From Maricaulis sp039978735 (GTDB lineage: Bacteria; Pseudomonadota; Alphaproteobacteria; Caulobacterales; Maricaulaceae): a stretch of 64,000 nt of DNA. Shown here in pieces: positions 33,756-43,127 of the stretch. The stretch lies in assembly GCF_039978735.1 (NCBI RefSeq), contig NZ_JBDWAS010000014.1, positions 1 to 64,000 of the forward strand. The letters are read 5' to 3'. The notes beneath the pieces were generated by a model that saw only the letters and a list, made by a program, of their open reading frames with translations, was not told the origin of the DNA and did not search any database. Each line of letters opens with the position of its first letter. The stretch's first letter is position 1. A program made the position numbers and the translations under genes.

Positions 33756-35510
33756 ATGTCCGACAAGGTTTCGACGCGGCGCGAGCTGCTCAAGGGAGGG
33801 GCGGTCGCCGTCGTTGCCGCCGGGGCCGCCGGTCCGGCACTGGCGCGCCAGGACGCGGCCTCCGCCGCAGCAGATGCTGCCGCGCCGGCCGTCTCGACCG
33901 ATACGCTGCACTGCGCCGAGGCGTTGTTCGATATCCGCTATACGGACGCCGAGCGTGAGCAGGTTGTGGCCGGTCTCGACGACTGGATCGCGAGAACCTC
34001 GCAGCAGCGGGCTGTCGAAAAACCGAACACGCTGGCGCCGTCCTGCATGTTCGATCCGCGTCTGCCGGGTGTTGCCTACCGTTCCCAGTCAAACGCGGTC
34101 AGCCTGTCCGGGCATGGGGCCGGGCCATTGCCGGCCAATGATGCCGATATCGCCTTCGCACCGGTCTGGCAGCAGGCCGGGTGGATACGCTCCGGGGCGC
34201 TGTCCGCGCGCCGGCTGACCGAGATCTATCTCGACCGGATCGCCCGCTATAACGGCACGCTGCACTGTTTCGTCACCGTGACGCCGGAGATCGCGCGCGC
34301 CGAGGCCGATCAGTGCGATCGCGCACTTGCGGACGGGCGTCTTCTGGGGCCGTTGCACGGCATCCCCTACGGCATGAAGGATATCATCGATGTGGCCGGT
34401 GTGGCGGCGACCTGGGGCGCCACGCCCTATCGCGAGCGTGTCGCCGAACAGGATGCCCGTATCGCCGTAATGCTGCGCGAGGCGGGGGCCGTCCTGCTGG
34501 GCAAGACGACCAATGGTGCGCTGGCCTATGGCGACCGCTGGTTCGGCGGGCAGACCCGCAATCCGTGGAACCCGCAGGAAGGGTCTTCCGGCTCCAGTGC
34601 CGGATCGGCCTCGGCGACGGCGGCGGGACTGGTGGCTTTCGGTATCGGCACGGAAACGCTCGGCTCGATCGTTTCGCCCTCGCATCGATGCGGCACGACG
34701 GGACTGCGCCCGTCCTTCGGCCGGGTATCGCGTTCCGGCGCCATGGCGCTGTGCTGGTCGCTCGACAAGATCGGACCGATTGCGCGCTCCGTGGAAGACA
34801 CCGCGCTGATCCTGTCGGTGATCAACGGCGCCGACCCGCTGGACCCCGGCTCGCTGGAGGCGGGGTTCGAGGCGGACGCTGCCCGCGATGTGCGCGGCAT
34901 GCGGGTCGGCTGGAACCCGGCCTGGTTCGAAAACGGCACCGATGCCGACCGGGCGGCGCTGCAGGCCGCCCGCGATGCGGGTGTCGAGCTTGTCGAATTC
35001 GCGCTGCCGGACCGGCCCTATGATGCGCTGCTGGCGAGTGTCGAGGTGGAGTCGGCTGCGGCCTTCGAACATCTCACCCTGGACAACAGCGATGACAGCC
35101 TCGTCTGGCAGGCGCCGCAGGCCTGGCCGAATACCTGGCGGCGGGCCCGTTTCATCTCGGCCGTCGACTATGTGAATATCGACCGCTTCCGGCGTCAGGT
35201 GATGCAGGACGTCCATGCGGCCTTCGACGGGCTGGACGCGGTGATCGGTCCGAACTTTGCCGGCGGAATGCTGCTGATCACCAATTATACCGGCCATCCG
35301 CAGCTGGCTTTCCGCTCCGGTTATTCCCAGCAGCGCACCCGGACGATTTTCGGCGGCGCGCAGGAGGATGCCGGCGCGGCCGAGTTCCGTGTGCCCCAGA
35401 CCACCAGCCTGTGGGCGCCCCTCTTCGAGGAAGGCAATATCATTGCGCTGGGGCGTGCGATCGAGGCGCGGCTGGGTGTCGCCAGCGAACGCCCGTCCGG
35501 GTTTGCATAG
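33756..35510 (+). CDS. Tat-exported amidase signature family enzyme
   Basis: The 584-residue protein begins with a twin-arginine signal (STRRELLKGGAVAVVAAGAA), so it is exported folded. The amidase signature core follows: K208 in GMKDIIDVAG, the Gly/Ser-rich stretch EGSSGSSAGSASATAAG and GTETLGSIVSP supply the Ser-cisSer-Lys triad. It hydrolyses an amide bond of an unknown compound. The 150-residue segment before the core includes a linker not typical of GatA. The ATG at 33756 has a strong GGGGAGGGAG site. A GST gene follows 24 bases later and is likely co-transcribed. Confidence 0.92.
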   Translation: MSDKVSTRRELLKGGAVAVVAAGAAGPALARQDAASAAADAAAPAVSTDTLHCAEALFDIRYTDAEREQVVAGLDDWIARTSQQRAVEKPNTLAPSCMFDPRLPGVAYRSQSNAVSLSGHGAGPLPANDADIAFAPVWQQAGWIRSGALSARRLTEIYLDRIARYNGTLHCFVTVTPEIARAEADQCDRALADGRLLGPLHGIPYGMKDIIDVAGVAATWGATPYRERVAEQDARIAVMLREAGAVLLGKTTNGALAYGDRWFGGQTRNPWNPQEGSSGSSAGSASATAAGLVAFGIGTETLGSIVSPSHRCGTTGLRPSFGRVSRSGAMALCWSLDKIGPIARSVEDTALILSVINGADPLDPGSLEAGFEADAARDVRGMRVGWNPAWFENGTDADRAALQAARDAGVELVEFALPDRPYDALLASVEVESAAAFEHLTLDNSDDSLVWQAPQAWPNTWRRARFISAVDYVNIDRFRRQVMQDVHAAFDGLDAVIGPNFAGGMLLITNYTGHPQLAFRSGYSQQRTRTIFGGAQEDAGAAEFRVPQTTSLWAPLFEEGNIIALGRAIEARLGVASERPSGFA

Positions 35511-35534
35511 CGAGCAGGCAGTCAGGATAAACCG

Positions 35535-36164
35535 ATGAAATTCTATGATTATCGCGCGGCGCCCAGTCCGCGCCGCGCCCGCATCTTCATGGCTGAAAAG
35601 GGCGTCGAGATCGAAACCGAGCAGGTCGATCTGGGTGTGAAGGCCCAGTTCGAACCCGCCTACCGGGCCGTCAATCCACGCTGCACGGTACCGGCCCTGG
35701 TCCTCGATGACGGCACGGTGCTCAGCGATAACACCTCGATCGCGCGCTATCTGGAAGAAGTCTTTCCCGATCCGCCGCTTATGGGCACGACACCGGTCGA
35801 GAAGGCTCTGGTGGCCGAATGGATGTCGCGGGCCGAGGGCGAGGGGCTGCTCGGCGTTGCCGAGGCCCTGCGCAACCGCTCGGAATTCTTCAAGGATTCC
35901 TCGATCACCGGCCCGGACCGCTATGCCCAGGTGCCCGAACTGGTCGAGCGCGGCAGGGCCCGCGCCGAAGCCTTCTTCCAGGTGCTGGACGCGCGTCTGG
36001 CGGAGGTGCCCTATCTCGCCGGCGAGCGTTTCAGTGCGGCGGATATCGCGGCCTTTGTGTTCGTGGACTTTGCCGGCTGGATCAAGCTGAAGCCGGCCGA
36101 CACGCTCACCCATCTCGCCCAGTGGCGTGCCATCGTCGGCGCCCGGCCAAGCGCGGAGGCTTAG
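35535..36164 (+). CDS. glutathione S-transferase family protein
   Basis: The 209-residue GST has the N-terminal thioredoxin fold (MKFYDYRAAPSPRRARIFMAE, active-site Ser in APSPRR, VPALVLDDGTVLSDNTSIARYLE) and a helical C-terminal domain (GERFSAADIAAFVFVDF). It is closer to bacterial beta/theta-like GSTs than to the other GST in this window. It lies directly after the amidase, so it may handle a related compound. A structured repeat element follows 18 bases downstream. Confidence 0.92.
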   Translation: MKFYDYRAAPSPRRARIFMAEKGVEIETEQVDLGVKAQFEPAYRAVNPRCTVPALVLDDGTVLSDNTSIARYLEEVFPDPPLMGTTPVEKALVAEWMSRAEGEGLLGVAEALRNRSEFFKDSSITGPDRYAQVPELVERGRARAEAFFQVLDARLAEVPYLAGERFSAADIAAFVFVDFAGWIKLKPADTLTHLAQWRAIVGARPSAEA

Positions 36165-36182
36165 CTTTCGTCATCCAGCACT

Positions 36183-36347
36183 GTCATCCCGGCCGAATGC
36201 CCCGCGCAGGCGGGGCGCAGAGCCGGGACCCATACGCACCGATGTCGGCCGAAAGCAGGCTCGCTGTTCGTGCCAACCGGATGAAGACCGTGACTATGGG
36301 TCCCGGACTTCCGCCCGGCCCAAGGCCGGGCATCCATCCGGGATGAC
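36183..36347. repeat. 165-bp intergenic inverted-repeat element
   Basis: The ends GTCATCCCGG (36183-36192) and CCGGGATGAC (36338-36347) are perfect inverted repeats. Inside, CCGGGACCCATA (36223-36234) matches TATGGGTCCCGG (36295-36306) in inverted order, and each shoulder bears its own hairpin: CCCCGCGCAGGCGGGG near 36200-36215 and CCCGGCC-caa-GGCCGGG (36314-36330). The whole could fold as a branched cruciform. The terminal motif resembles common alphaproteobacterial intergenic repeats. It separates a plus-strand GST from a convergent S9 peptidase. Confidence 0.88.
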
Positions 36348-36360
36348 AAATGCCGGAAGC

Positions 36361-38433
36361 CTATTCTCCGGCGGCTTCCGGCTGTGCACCGCCAGACTGT
36401 GTCGCCGGATCGTACTCCTCGAACCAGCGCAGGATTTCCGCGACCTTGGTGAGCAGGCGGCTGGGGCGCGAGTTCGAGATGCCGTGATAGCTGTCCGGGA
36501 TCACCACCAGCCGGGTCGGCACGCCGTTGAGGTGGAGGGCGGAATAGTATTGTTCCGTCTCGGCCCGCGGTGTGCGCAGATCGGCACCGCCGACCATCAT
36601 CAGCGTCGGCGTCTCGACATTGCCGACGAGCGAGAGCGGCGAGCGGCGCCAGTATTCCTCCGGATCCTCCCACGGCGCGCTGGCGAACCAGTAGCGGTAG
36701 AAGAATTGCGGCAGGTCGGAATAGAGCACGAAGCTGGTCCAGTTGATCACCGGCTTCACGACGGCGGCCGCAGCGAAGCGGTCGGTATTGCCGATGATCC
36801 AGGCCGTCAGCACGCCGCCGCCGGAACCGCCGGTCACGAACAGCCGGTCCTCGTCGATGAAGCCGCGGCCGATCATGTGGTCCACCGCGCCCATCAGGTC
36901 GTCATAATCATGACCGGGATAGTCGTGGTGGATCAGGTTGGCGAAGTCGTAGCCATAGCTCGTTGAGCCGCGCGGATTTGTGTAGACCACGACATAGCCC
37001 GCCGCCGCCATCAGCCGCAATTCTGCCGAGAAGGTGGGGCCGTAGGCGGAGAAGGGGCCGCCATGGATTTCCAGGATCATCGGCCATTCGCGTGCCGGGT
37101 CGAAACCGGGCGGGTAGAGCACCCATCCCTCGATATCGAGACCGTTATGCGGCGAGGCCCAGTGGATTTCCTCGGCCGGGGCGAGATCGATTTCCGCAAG
37201 GACATCTTCGTTGAGTGAAGTGAGCACGCTCGTATCACCTAGCGGTGACATAAGGATGACGTCCGGGGGACGTATGGATGACCCAACGGTCGCGGCCACA
37301 CGCCCATTCGCCGACACAGTGAAACTGCCGCCGGTGTAGGGGCGGCCGAAGGTCGGCGGGGTGAGGTCGTCGAGCCCGACCTCGATATGGCCCTCCAGAT
37401 TGGTCCGCGCAAGGCGAGTCTGGCCGGAATCATCGTACAGGAAATAGATCATGCGGCCGTCGGCGCTCCATTGCGGCGCCGAGACCGACCGGTCGAGCTC
37501 TGCAGTCACTGAACGCGGCCCGGTTCCGTCCGGACCGGCGACGTATAGCTCGACATTGTGATAGCCCATCCGGTGATCGTCATAGCCCAGCCAGGCCAGC
37601 TGCGTGCCGTCGGGCGAGGGGCGCGGCGTGGTGTCCGGACCGGTGCGTCCGGTCAGCGTCTCGATCTCGCCGGTGGCCAGGTCGATCCGGTGCAGTTCGC
37701 TGTCCGGGGCGAGGGCGCCATTGTCGGGGCGGCGGTCGGCGGAGAAATAGAGCGCGCGGCCATCGGCCGACCAGGCGAAATCGCCGCCGGCGCCGGCTTC
37801 GTCATCGGTCAGCTGCCGCGGCTCGCCGCCGGCCAGATCGATGACGAAGAGCTGCTGACGGCCCATGGGCAGTTCGCCGGCCCCGTCGAAGCGGAAGGAG
37901 AGGCGTTCCTCGACCTGCGCGCCGGCTGCCCAGTCCATGTCTTCGGTGCGTTCGGGCAGGTCTGCGGCGGCAGGGCCTGCAGCGGGCCGGAAGGCGGCCC
38001 AGGCCAGCTGTGTGCCGTCCGGCGACCAGGCCAGGCCGGACTGACCGGCAGGGAGTGTCGTCAGGGTGCGCGAGGCGCCGTCAGCGAGTGTCAGGACTTC
38101 CAGCGTCGTGGTCTCGTCGTGCGTGCGGACATAGGCCAGCTGCGCGCCGTCCGGCGACCAGCGCGGACTGCCGGTCTCGCCTTCGCCGGGCAGGAGCTGG
38201 CGGTGACCACTGCCATCGGCGTTGACGACCCAGATCGCGCTGCGGGTGCGGTCGGTGGCGATGTCATTGCTGCGGCGGACATAGGCGACCATACCGCCAT
38301 CCGGAGCGATCTGCGGGTCGGCGGCGGCTTCCAGGCGGAACACGTCTTCCTGGGACAGGGGCCGGATGGCCTGGGCTGAGGCGGGAAGGGAAATGGCCAT
38401 GAGGGCCAGAACACAGCTTGTCGTTTTGATCAC
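36361..38433 (-). CDS. exported S9 family prolyl oligopeptidase-like peptidase
   Basis: The 690-residue enzyme has a signal peptide (ends about PASAQA), a seven-blade beta-propeller with WD40-like PD40 strands (SPRWSPDGAQLAYV, LAWSPDGTQLAWA and others) and a C-terminal alpha/beta hydrolase. The triad is Ser in FVTGGSGGGVLTAW, Asp in GGADLRTP and His in DSYHGISNS. It likely cleaves dipeptides or short oligopeptides in the periplasm. A GTG start at 38433 is chosen because GAGGAG sits seven bases upstream and it begins the signal peptide (IKTTSCVLALMAISLP); the ATG at 38460 is less likely. It is divergent from the TonB receptor. Confidence 0.92.
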   Translation of the reverse strand: MIKTTSCVLALMAISLPASAQAIRPLSQEDVFRLEAAADPQIAPDGGMVAYVRRSNDIATDRTRSAIWVVNADGSGHRQLLPGEGETGSPRWSPDGAQLAYVRTHDETTTLEVLTLADGASRTLTTLPAGQSGLAWSPDGTQLAWAAFRPAAGPAAADLPERTEDMDWAAGAQVEERLSFRFDGAGELPMGRQQLFVIDLAGGEPRQLTDDEAGAGGDFAWSADGRALYFSADRRPDNGALAPDSELHRIDLATGEIETLTGRTGPDTTPRPSPDGTQLAWLGYDDHRMGYHNVELYVAGPDGTGPRSVTAELDRSVSAPQWSADGRMIYFLYDDSGQTRLARTNLEGHIEVGLDDLTPPTFGRPYTGGSFTVSANGRVAATVGSSIRPPDVILMSPLGDTSVLTSLNEDVLAEIDLAPAEEIHWASPHNGLDIEGWVLYPPGFDPAREWPMILEIHGGPFSAYGPTFSAELRLMAAAGYVVVYTNPRGSTSYGYDFANLIHHDYPGHDYDDLMGAVDHMIGRGFIDEDRLFVTGGSGGGVLTAWIIGNTDRFAAAAVVKPVINWTSFVLYSDLPQFFYRYWFASAPWEDPEEYWRRSPLSLVGNVETPTLMMVGGADLRTPRAETEQYYSALHLNGVPTRLVVIPDSYHGISNSRPSRLLTKVAEILRWFEEYDPATQSGGAQPEAAGE

Positions 38434-38668
38434 ACGCAGTCTCCTCGGATACCCGGCCATCTAAACCCGCCTTCGAGGCGCCAGCAATGGCGCCGCTGCG
38501 GGTTGTGATGTGACAGTCCTGCAACATGGCGGTGGAAAACCGACACGCAAAGCGTCCTGCCGGTCAGCAGGCGGCCTTCGCGCCTTTTCAGCCCGGGCCG
38601 ACCCGGTATATCGAAAAGTGTTCGGAGAAGAACCGGATGGCGTCGGCTCGTCCGCGTTCAAAACAAAA

Positions 38669-38686
38669 CGGCGGCAATGACCGCCG
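38669..38686 (+). promoter_or_regulatory. leader hairpin before the TonB receptor
   Basis: CGGCGG (38669-38674) pairs with CCGCCG (38681-38686), ending four bases before the GGGAGGT ribosome site. It may affect transcript stability or translation; there is no direct evidence. Confidence 0.35.
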
Positions 38687-38706
38687 ATACGGGAGGTAGT
38701 TAAAGC

Positions 38707-41256
38707 ATGTCACTCACCAAGCGCACGATTCTGTTCGCCGCCGCCTCGGCGGCTGCGCTGACGGCCGGTCACGCCGCGGCCCAGAATGAAGGCCGCACGG
38801 TCGACGTCATCACCGTCACGGCCCAGAAACGCGAAGAAGGCATCCAGGACGTTCCGGTCGCCGTTACGGCGTACAGCGAGGAACTCCTTTCCAATGCCGG
38901 CGTTCGCGACCTGAAAGACCTCGCCGTAATCGCGCCGGGCCTGAACGTCACCTCGACCTCGAACGAGTTCCAGACGACCGCCCGTATCCGCGGCATCGGT
39001 ACCGTGGGTGACAACCCCGGTCTGGAATCCTCCGTCGGTGTCGTCATCAACGGCGTACCGCGCGCCCGTAACGGTGTCGGCTTCGGTGATCTCGGCGAAA
39101 TCGAGCGGATCGAAGTGCTGCGCGGCCCGCAGGGCACGCTGTTCGGCGCCAACACCTCCGCCGGTATCATCAACGTCGTCACCAAGCGTCCGGAATACGA
39201 GTTCGGTGCTCATGCCGAAGCCACCCTGTCCGGCGGCGAAGCCGATGGCTGGGGCATTGCCGGCGGCATGACCGGCGGCCTCTCCGAGAATGTGGCCGGC
39301 CGCATCTATGTCGCCCGCCGCGCGCGCGACGGCTTCCAGTCGGTCCAGACCTTCAACGGTCCGCGCAGCGAGACCGAGGATGCCAACCAGGATTTCTACA
39401 CGATCAACGGCCAGCTCCTGTTCGACATCTCCGACGATGTGAACCTGCTGCTCAGCGCCGACTATACCGACCGTGACGAGGATTGCTGTGTCGGTGCGGC
39501 GATCGTTTCCGGTCCGACGGCCGGCATCATCAATGCCCTGCAGCCGGGCGGCCGTCCGCTGCCGGGCCAGGAAGATCCGTTCAGCCGCGTCGTCCAGGCG
39601 AACCGCACCACGCTGCAGCAGATCGAGGACTATGGTTTCTCCGGCGAGCTGAACTGGGCGTTCGAGAATTTCGACCTGACCGTGATCGCCTCTGATCGTT
39701 CCTTCGGTATCACCAGCGGCCAGGACGTCGACTTCACCGGCGCCGATATCGTCTACCGCCTGCCGGAAGACAATACGGTCGACGTCGGCGTGACGACCTT
39801 TGAGGCGCGCCTGTCCGGTGCGACCGAGAATTTCGACTGGATGGTCGGCACCTATTTCTCCGACGAGACCCTGGAACGCCGCGACAGCATCGTCGTCGGC
39901 GCGGCCTTCGAGCCCTTCCTGTCGCTGCTGGCCTCCGGCGGTGCTTCGGCAACGACCGTGGCTGACCTCGCCAACGGCGTGGCGGCGATTTCGGCGGCCT
40001 TCAACAACCCGATCCCGGGCTTCACCCCGCTGGCTCCGGGCCAGGCCATTCCGGCCGGTGCGTGGAATTCCGGCGGCGACTACTACAACCAGGAAGCCGA
40101 GGCCCTGTCCTTCTTCACCCACAATACGTGGCACATGACGGACGCGACGGACCTGACCTTCGGTCTGCGTTACACCTCGACCGAGAAGACGGCGACGTTT
40201 GACTGGAGCGACAGCGACAGCCCGGCCTGCGCGGTCTGGGAACACGCTTTCGGCCCGGCGCTCGACTTCTCCACGCCGACCGCCCAGGCAATGCTGGGGG
40301 CCCTGTCCGGTGCGACCAACACGCCGGCTGCGACACTGGCCCAGTTCGGCACCTTCTCGTGCTTGCCGCAGAGCCGTGACGTCTACTCCATGATCGACCA
40401 CACGCAGTCGCTCGAGGAAGAGGAAATGTCCGGCCTGATCTCGCTGTCGCACCGCTTCAACGAAGACCTGCTGATGTACGGCACGTATTCGCGCGGCTAC
40501 AAGGCGGGCGGTTTCAACCTCGACCGCTTCACCCAGGCGGGCAGCGATCCGGTCAACTTCACCGCAGTCTTGGCCAATCCGGAGCTCTATCCGGCTTCCT
40601 TCGACGCGGAGACGGTCGACAGCTTCGAAATCGGTATCAAGACCGAGTGGGCCAATGACAGCGTGCTGGCCAACTTCTACCTCTTCTCTTCCGAGTTCGA
40701 GAACTACCAGCTGAACACGTTCAACGGCATCGGCTTCTTCGTGACGTCGATCCCGGGTGCCTCCACCCAGGGGGCCGAGCTGGAACTCATGTGGTTGCCG
40801 CGCGAGATCGACGGTCTGACCCTGCAGGGCGGTGTCACCTATGCCGACGCCACCTATGACGAGTTCCCGGCCACCGGTACGCCGGACGTGGACCGTCTGT
40901 CGGGCCAGAATTTCTCGCTCGCTCCGGAATGGTATGCCTCCGGCGCGATCACCTATGAAGGCACGTTCGAGAACGGCATGGGCTGGCTGGCCCACCTCGA
41001 CGGCCGCTGGATGTCGGAGCAGAATACCGGTTCCGACCTCGACCCGGAAAAGATCCAGGACGGTTATGCCCTGTTCAACGCCCGTGTCGGTATCGGCGCG
41101 GTCGACGACAGCTGGAACCTGGAACTGTGGAGCCAGAACATCACCGACGAGGACTACATCCAGGTCGGCTTCGATGCGCCGTTCCAGTCCGGTTCCTTCA
41201 ACGCCTTCCTGGGCCGTCCGCGGACCTATGGCGTGACCCTGCGCGTCCGCCGCTAA
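38707..41256 (+). CDS. TonB-dependent outer-membrane receptor
   Basis: The 849-residue protein has a signal peptide (to about AAAQ, residue 26), a TonB box-like start VDVITVTAQKREE, an N-terminal plug (VPVAVTAYSEELL, IRGIGTVGDNPGLESSVGVVINGV, IEVLRGPQGTLFGANTSAGIINVVTKRPE) and a C-terminal barrel ending in the aromatic-type strand TYGVTLRVRR. It takes up a substrate driven by TonB. It belongs to the large group seen in Caulobacterales and Sphingomonadales; the divergent S9 peptidase suggests peptides or a complex organic compound, but this is inferred. Strong GGGAGGT site; own terminator. Confidence 0.95.
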   Translation: MSLTKRTILFAAASAAALTAGHAAAQNEGRTVDVITVTAQKREEGIQDVPVAVTAYSEELLSNAGVRDLKDLAVIAPGLNVTSTSNEFQTTARIRGIGTVGDNPGLESSVGVVINGVPRARNGVGFGDLGEIERIEVLRGPQGTLFGANTSAGIINVVTKRPEYEFGAHAEATLSGGEADGWGIAGGMTGGLSENVAGRIYVARRARDGFQSVQTFNGPRSETEDANQDFYTINGQLLFDISDDVNLLLSADYTDRDEDCCVGAAIVSGPTAGIINALQPGGRPLPGQEDPFSRVVQANRTTLQQIEDYGFSGELNWAFENFDLTVIASDRSFGITSGQDVDFTGADIVYRLPEDNTVDVGVTTFEARLSGATENFDWMVGTYFSDETLERRDSIVVGAAFEPFLSLLASGGASATTVADLANGVAAISAAFNNPIPGFTPLAPGQAIPAGAWNSGGDYYNQEAEALSFFTHNTWHMTDATDLTFGLRYTSTEKTATFDWSDSDSPACAVWEHAFGPALDFSTPTAQAMLGALSGATNTPAATLAQFGTFSCLPQSRDVYSMIDHTQSLEEEEMSGLISLSHRFNEDLLMYGTYSRGYKAGGFNLDRFTQAGSDPVNFTAVLANPELYPASFDAETVDSFEIGIKTEWANDSVLANFYLFSSEFENYQLNTFNGIGFFVTSIPGASTQGAELELMWLPREIDGLTLQGGVTYADATYDEFPATGTPDVDRLSGQNFSLAPEWYASGAITYEGTFENGMGWLAHLDGRWMSEQNTGSDLDPEKIQDGYALFNARVGIGAVDDSWNLELWSQNITDEDYIQVGFDAPFQSGSFNAFLGRPRTYGVTLRVRR

Positions 41257-41279
41257 CAGGCTGCGCAATCCGAACAGGG

Positions 41280-41315
41280 GAGGGCCGCAGCCGGTGCTGC
41301 GGCCCTCTTCTTTTT
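41280..41315 (+). terminator. terminator after the TonB receptor
   Basis: An 11-bp stem GAGGGCCGCAG/CTGCGGCCCTC with a six-base loop, followed by TTCTTTTT. Confidence 0.93.
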
Positions 41316-41468
41316 CGCCGCTGCGTTTGTGCGTTGCGGCAATCGAGTGCCCAATCTGGGGTTTGCCCTCTGGAGATGCCGAATTTTTAATGGTAATTCC
41401 GGTGCAGGCTTGCCCTGAAACCGCCGATATCTGTCGGTTGTATGCTCCGCGGGACGGTTTTTCACGCA

Positions 41469-42518
41469 ATGACGAATTTCGCCACGACACCGAGACAGCG
41501 CCGGATCCTCCTCGGAGCGATCGCCGGGCTGGTTGCCGTGTCGGCCCTCGCAATGAGCGTCGGTCCGTTTTCGATCCGTGCGCTCGAGGACCGGCTGACG
41601 GCCAATGCAGAGCAGGCTTTGAGCCTGCGTGGGCACGACTGGGCGTCGGTCCGCTTCGATGGACAGCACGCCATTCTGAGCGGCGCTGCGCCCAGCGGTA
41701 CGGCGCGTGACGATGCCCTGGCGACTGTGATGGCGTCGACCTGGTCCGGCGGCCGAGTGGCCGGCGGGGTCACCACTGTGACGGACGAGACGGTCGAGGC
41801 GCGCCTGCGGCACGGTTTCGTTTTCCGCGCCGACATGGCGGTGAATGGCCGGGTGCTGATTCGCGGCGATGCCACCGACGCGGCGGCCCGCGAGGCTATC
41901 GCATCCTTCGCCGAAACGACCTTTGCCAATGGCGCCGACACCGATCTCACCCTGGTTCCGGGTGGCGGTGCCGCGCCGGACTGGGAAGCCGCGGCCCAGC
42001 GTCTGCTCGGACAGCTGGCCCGCCTTGATCGCGGTGCAGTCGTGCTGCAGTCGGAAACCGGTGCGCTGGTCGGCGAGGCCGCCAATCCGCAGATCGCGCA
42101 ATCGGTCGCCTCTGCGCTGTCCAGCATGCCCGAACCCTATGAGGCTGCCTGGATCGTCATGCCGGCGGGCGCACCGACCGTGAGCCGCATTGCCGATGTC
42201 AACGGCTGTGCCGCCATCGTCCGCGCGGCCCAGGGTACCGAGAATTTGCGTTTCGACCGGGCCGGTGCGGCGCCGAGCCCGCTGACGGTCGTTGCGTTGC
42301 GCCGGGTGGCCCGGGCCTTTGCCGCCTGTCCGGCCGATGCGGTCCTGACCGTCGGCGTGCTGCGCGAAGCCGTGCAGGCCGGCCTGGACCAGGCACGCAT
42401 GGCCGAGGTGAGCCGGCTGGTCGATGCCGGCGGCGCCGAGACCCCGCGCATTTCCGTCGAACTGGTGCAGGACCAGGATGCGGCGATATCATTCACCATC
42501 TCGACGCATGAGGACTGA
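41469..42518 (+). CDS. membrane-anchored BON/OmpA-like domain protein
   Basis: The 349-residue protein has one membrane span near the N-terminus (ILLGAIAGLVAVSALAMSV). Two BON-like repeats follow, about residues 35-100 (ILSGAAPSGTARDDALATV) and 110-190 (VLIRGDATDAAAREAIASF), then a C-terminal alpha/beta region (TVVALRRVARAFAACPADAVLTV... RMAEVSRLVDAG) that resembles an OmpA-family domain. BON domains are thought to bind membranes. The arrangement recalls mycobacterial ArfA. It is followed 3 bases later by the helix-hairpin-helix gene. Start 41469 or 41442; no strong ribosome site distinguishes them. Confidence 0.7.
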   Translation: MTNFATTPRQRRILLGAIAGLVAVSALAMSVGPFSIRALEDRLTANAEQALSLRGHDWASVRFDGQHAILSGAAPSGTARDDALATVMASTWSGGRVAGGVTTVTDETVEARLRHGFVFRADMAVNGRVLIRGDATDAAAREAIASFAETTFANGADTDLTLVPGGGAAPDWEAAAQRLLGQLARLDRGAVVLQSETGALVGEAANPQIAQSVASALSSMPEPYEAAWIVMPAGAPTVSRIADVNGCAAIVRAAQGTENLRFDRAGAAPSPLTVVALRRVARAFAACPADAVLTVGVLREAVQAGLDQARMAEVSRLVDAGGAETPRISVELVQDQDAAISFTISTHED

Positions 42519-42521
42519 CGC

Positions 42522-43118
42522 ATGTTCTGGCTGATCTGGCAAATGGGTGTTCTGCTGGTGATCTTCTCCGGACTGGGCCTCCTGGTGGGCTATCTGGTCT
42601 GGAGCGGCGATGCGCGCAGCATCGACGCCGACAAGGCCCAGGCCGACAATGCCCGCCTGCGTCAGGAGAACGAGAATCTCGCCCGCCGTCTCGGCGAGGC
42701 GTCGGCCCGCAGCGCACCGTCTGCCGAGGCCGCGCCCCAGGTCGCACCGGCGGCGCCCGCGACGCCCGAGGTCGCCGAGCCCGAGCCGGCCGCAGAAGCT
42801 GCGCCGAAGCCGAAGACCAAGCCCAAGGCGAAAGCCAAGCCGGCAGCTGCTCCGAAATCGGCGGCGGCCGCAAAACCTGCAGCGGCAGCAGACGCTCCGG
42901 CGAAGCCGGCCACGGCATCCGGTGAGGATGATCTGACCCGGATCAAGGGGCTGGGCCCCAAGGCCGAAGCTGCGCTCAAGGCTGGCGGCGTCACCACCTT
43001 TGCCCAGATCGCCGCCTGGAGCGAAACCGATGTGGAAGTCTGGGATGACCGTATCAATGGCCGCGGCCGGATCGAGCGCGACAGCTGGGTCGGCCAGGCG
43101 CGCGATCTTGCCGGCTGA
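42522..43118 (+). CDS. membrane protein with C-terminal helix-hairpin-helix domain
   Basis: The 198-residue protein has an N-terminal membrane span (MFWLIWQMGVLLVIFSGLGL), a short coiled coil (ADNARLRQENENLARRL), a long Ala/Pro/Lys linker (about 65-135) and a C-terminal domain beginning DLTRIKGLGPKAEAALKAGG and ending with WVGQARDLAG. That domain is the helix-hairpin-helix type found at the end of some NuoE proteins and ribosomal L21/L27-like fusions in alphaproteobacteria. Its role is unclear; it may bind nucleic acid near the membrane. It sits between the BON protein and a YjbR protein. Confidence 0.75.
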   Translation: MFWLIWQMGVLLVIFSGLGLLVGYLVWSGDARSIDADKAQADNARLRQENENLARRLGEASARSAPSAEAAPQVAPAAPATPEVAEPEPAAEAAPKPKTKPKAKAKPAAAPKSAAAAKPAAAADAPAKPATASGEDDLTRIKGLGPKAEAALKAGGVTTFAQIAAWSETDVEVWDDRINGRGRIERDSWVGQARDLAG

Positions 43119-43127
43119 GGCCCGGCC

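Noticed and set aside
38710..41553. 947-residue frame opposite the TonB receptor
   Set aside because: High-GC antisense shadow; composition is Arg/Gly/His-rich without domains, while the plus strand has a complete receptor.
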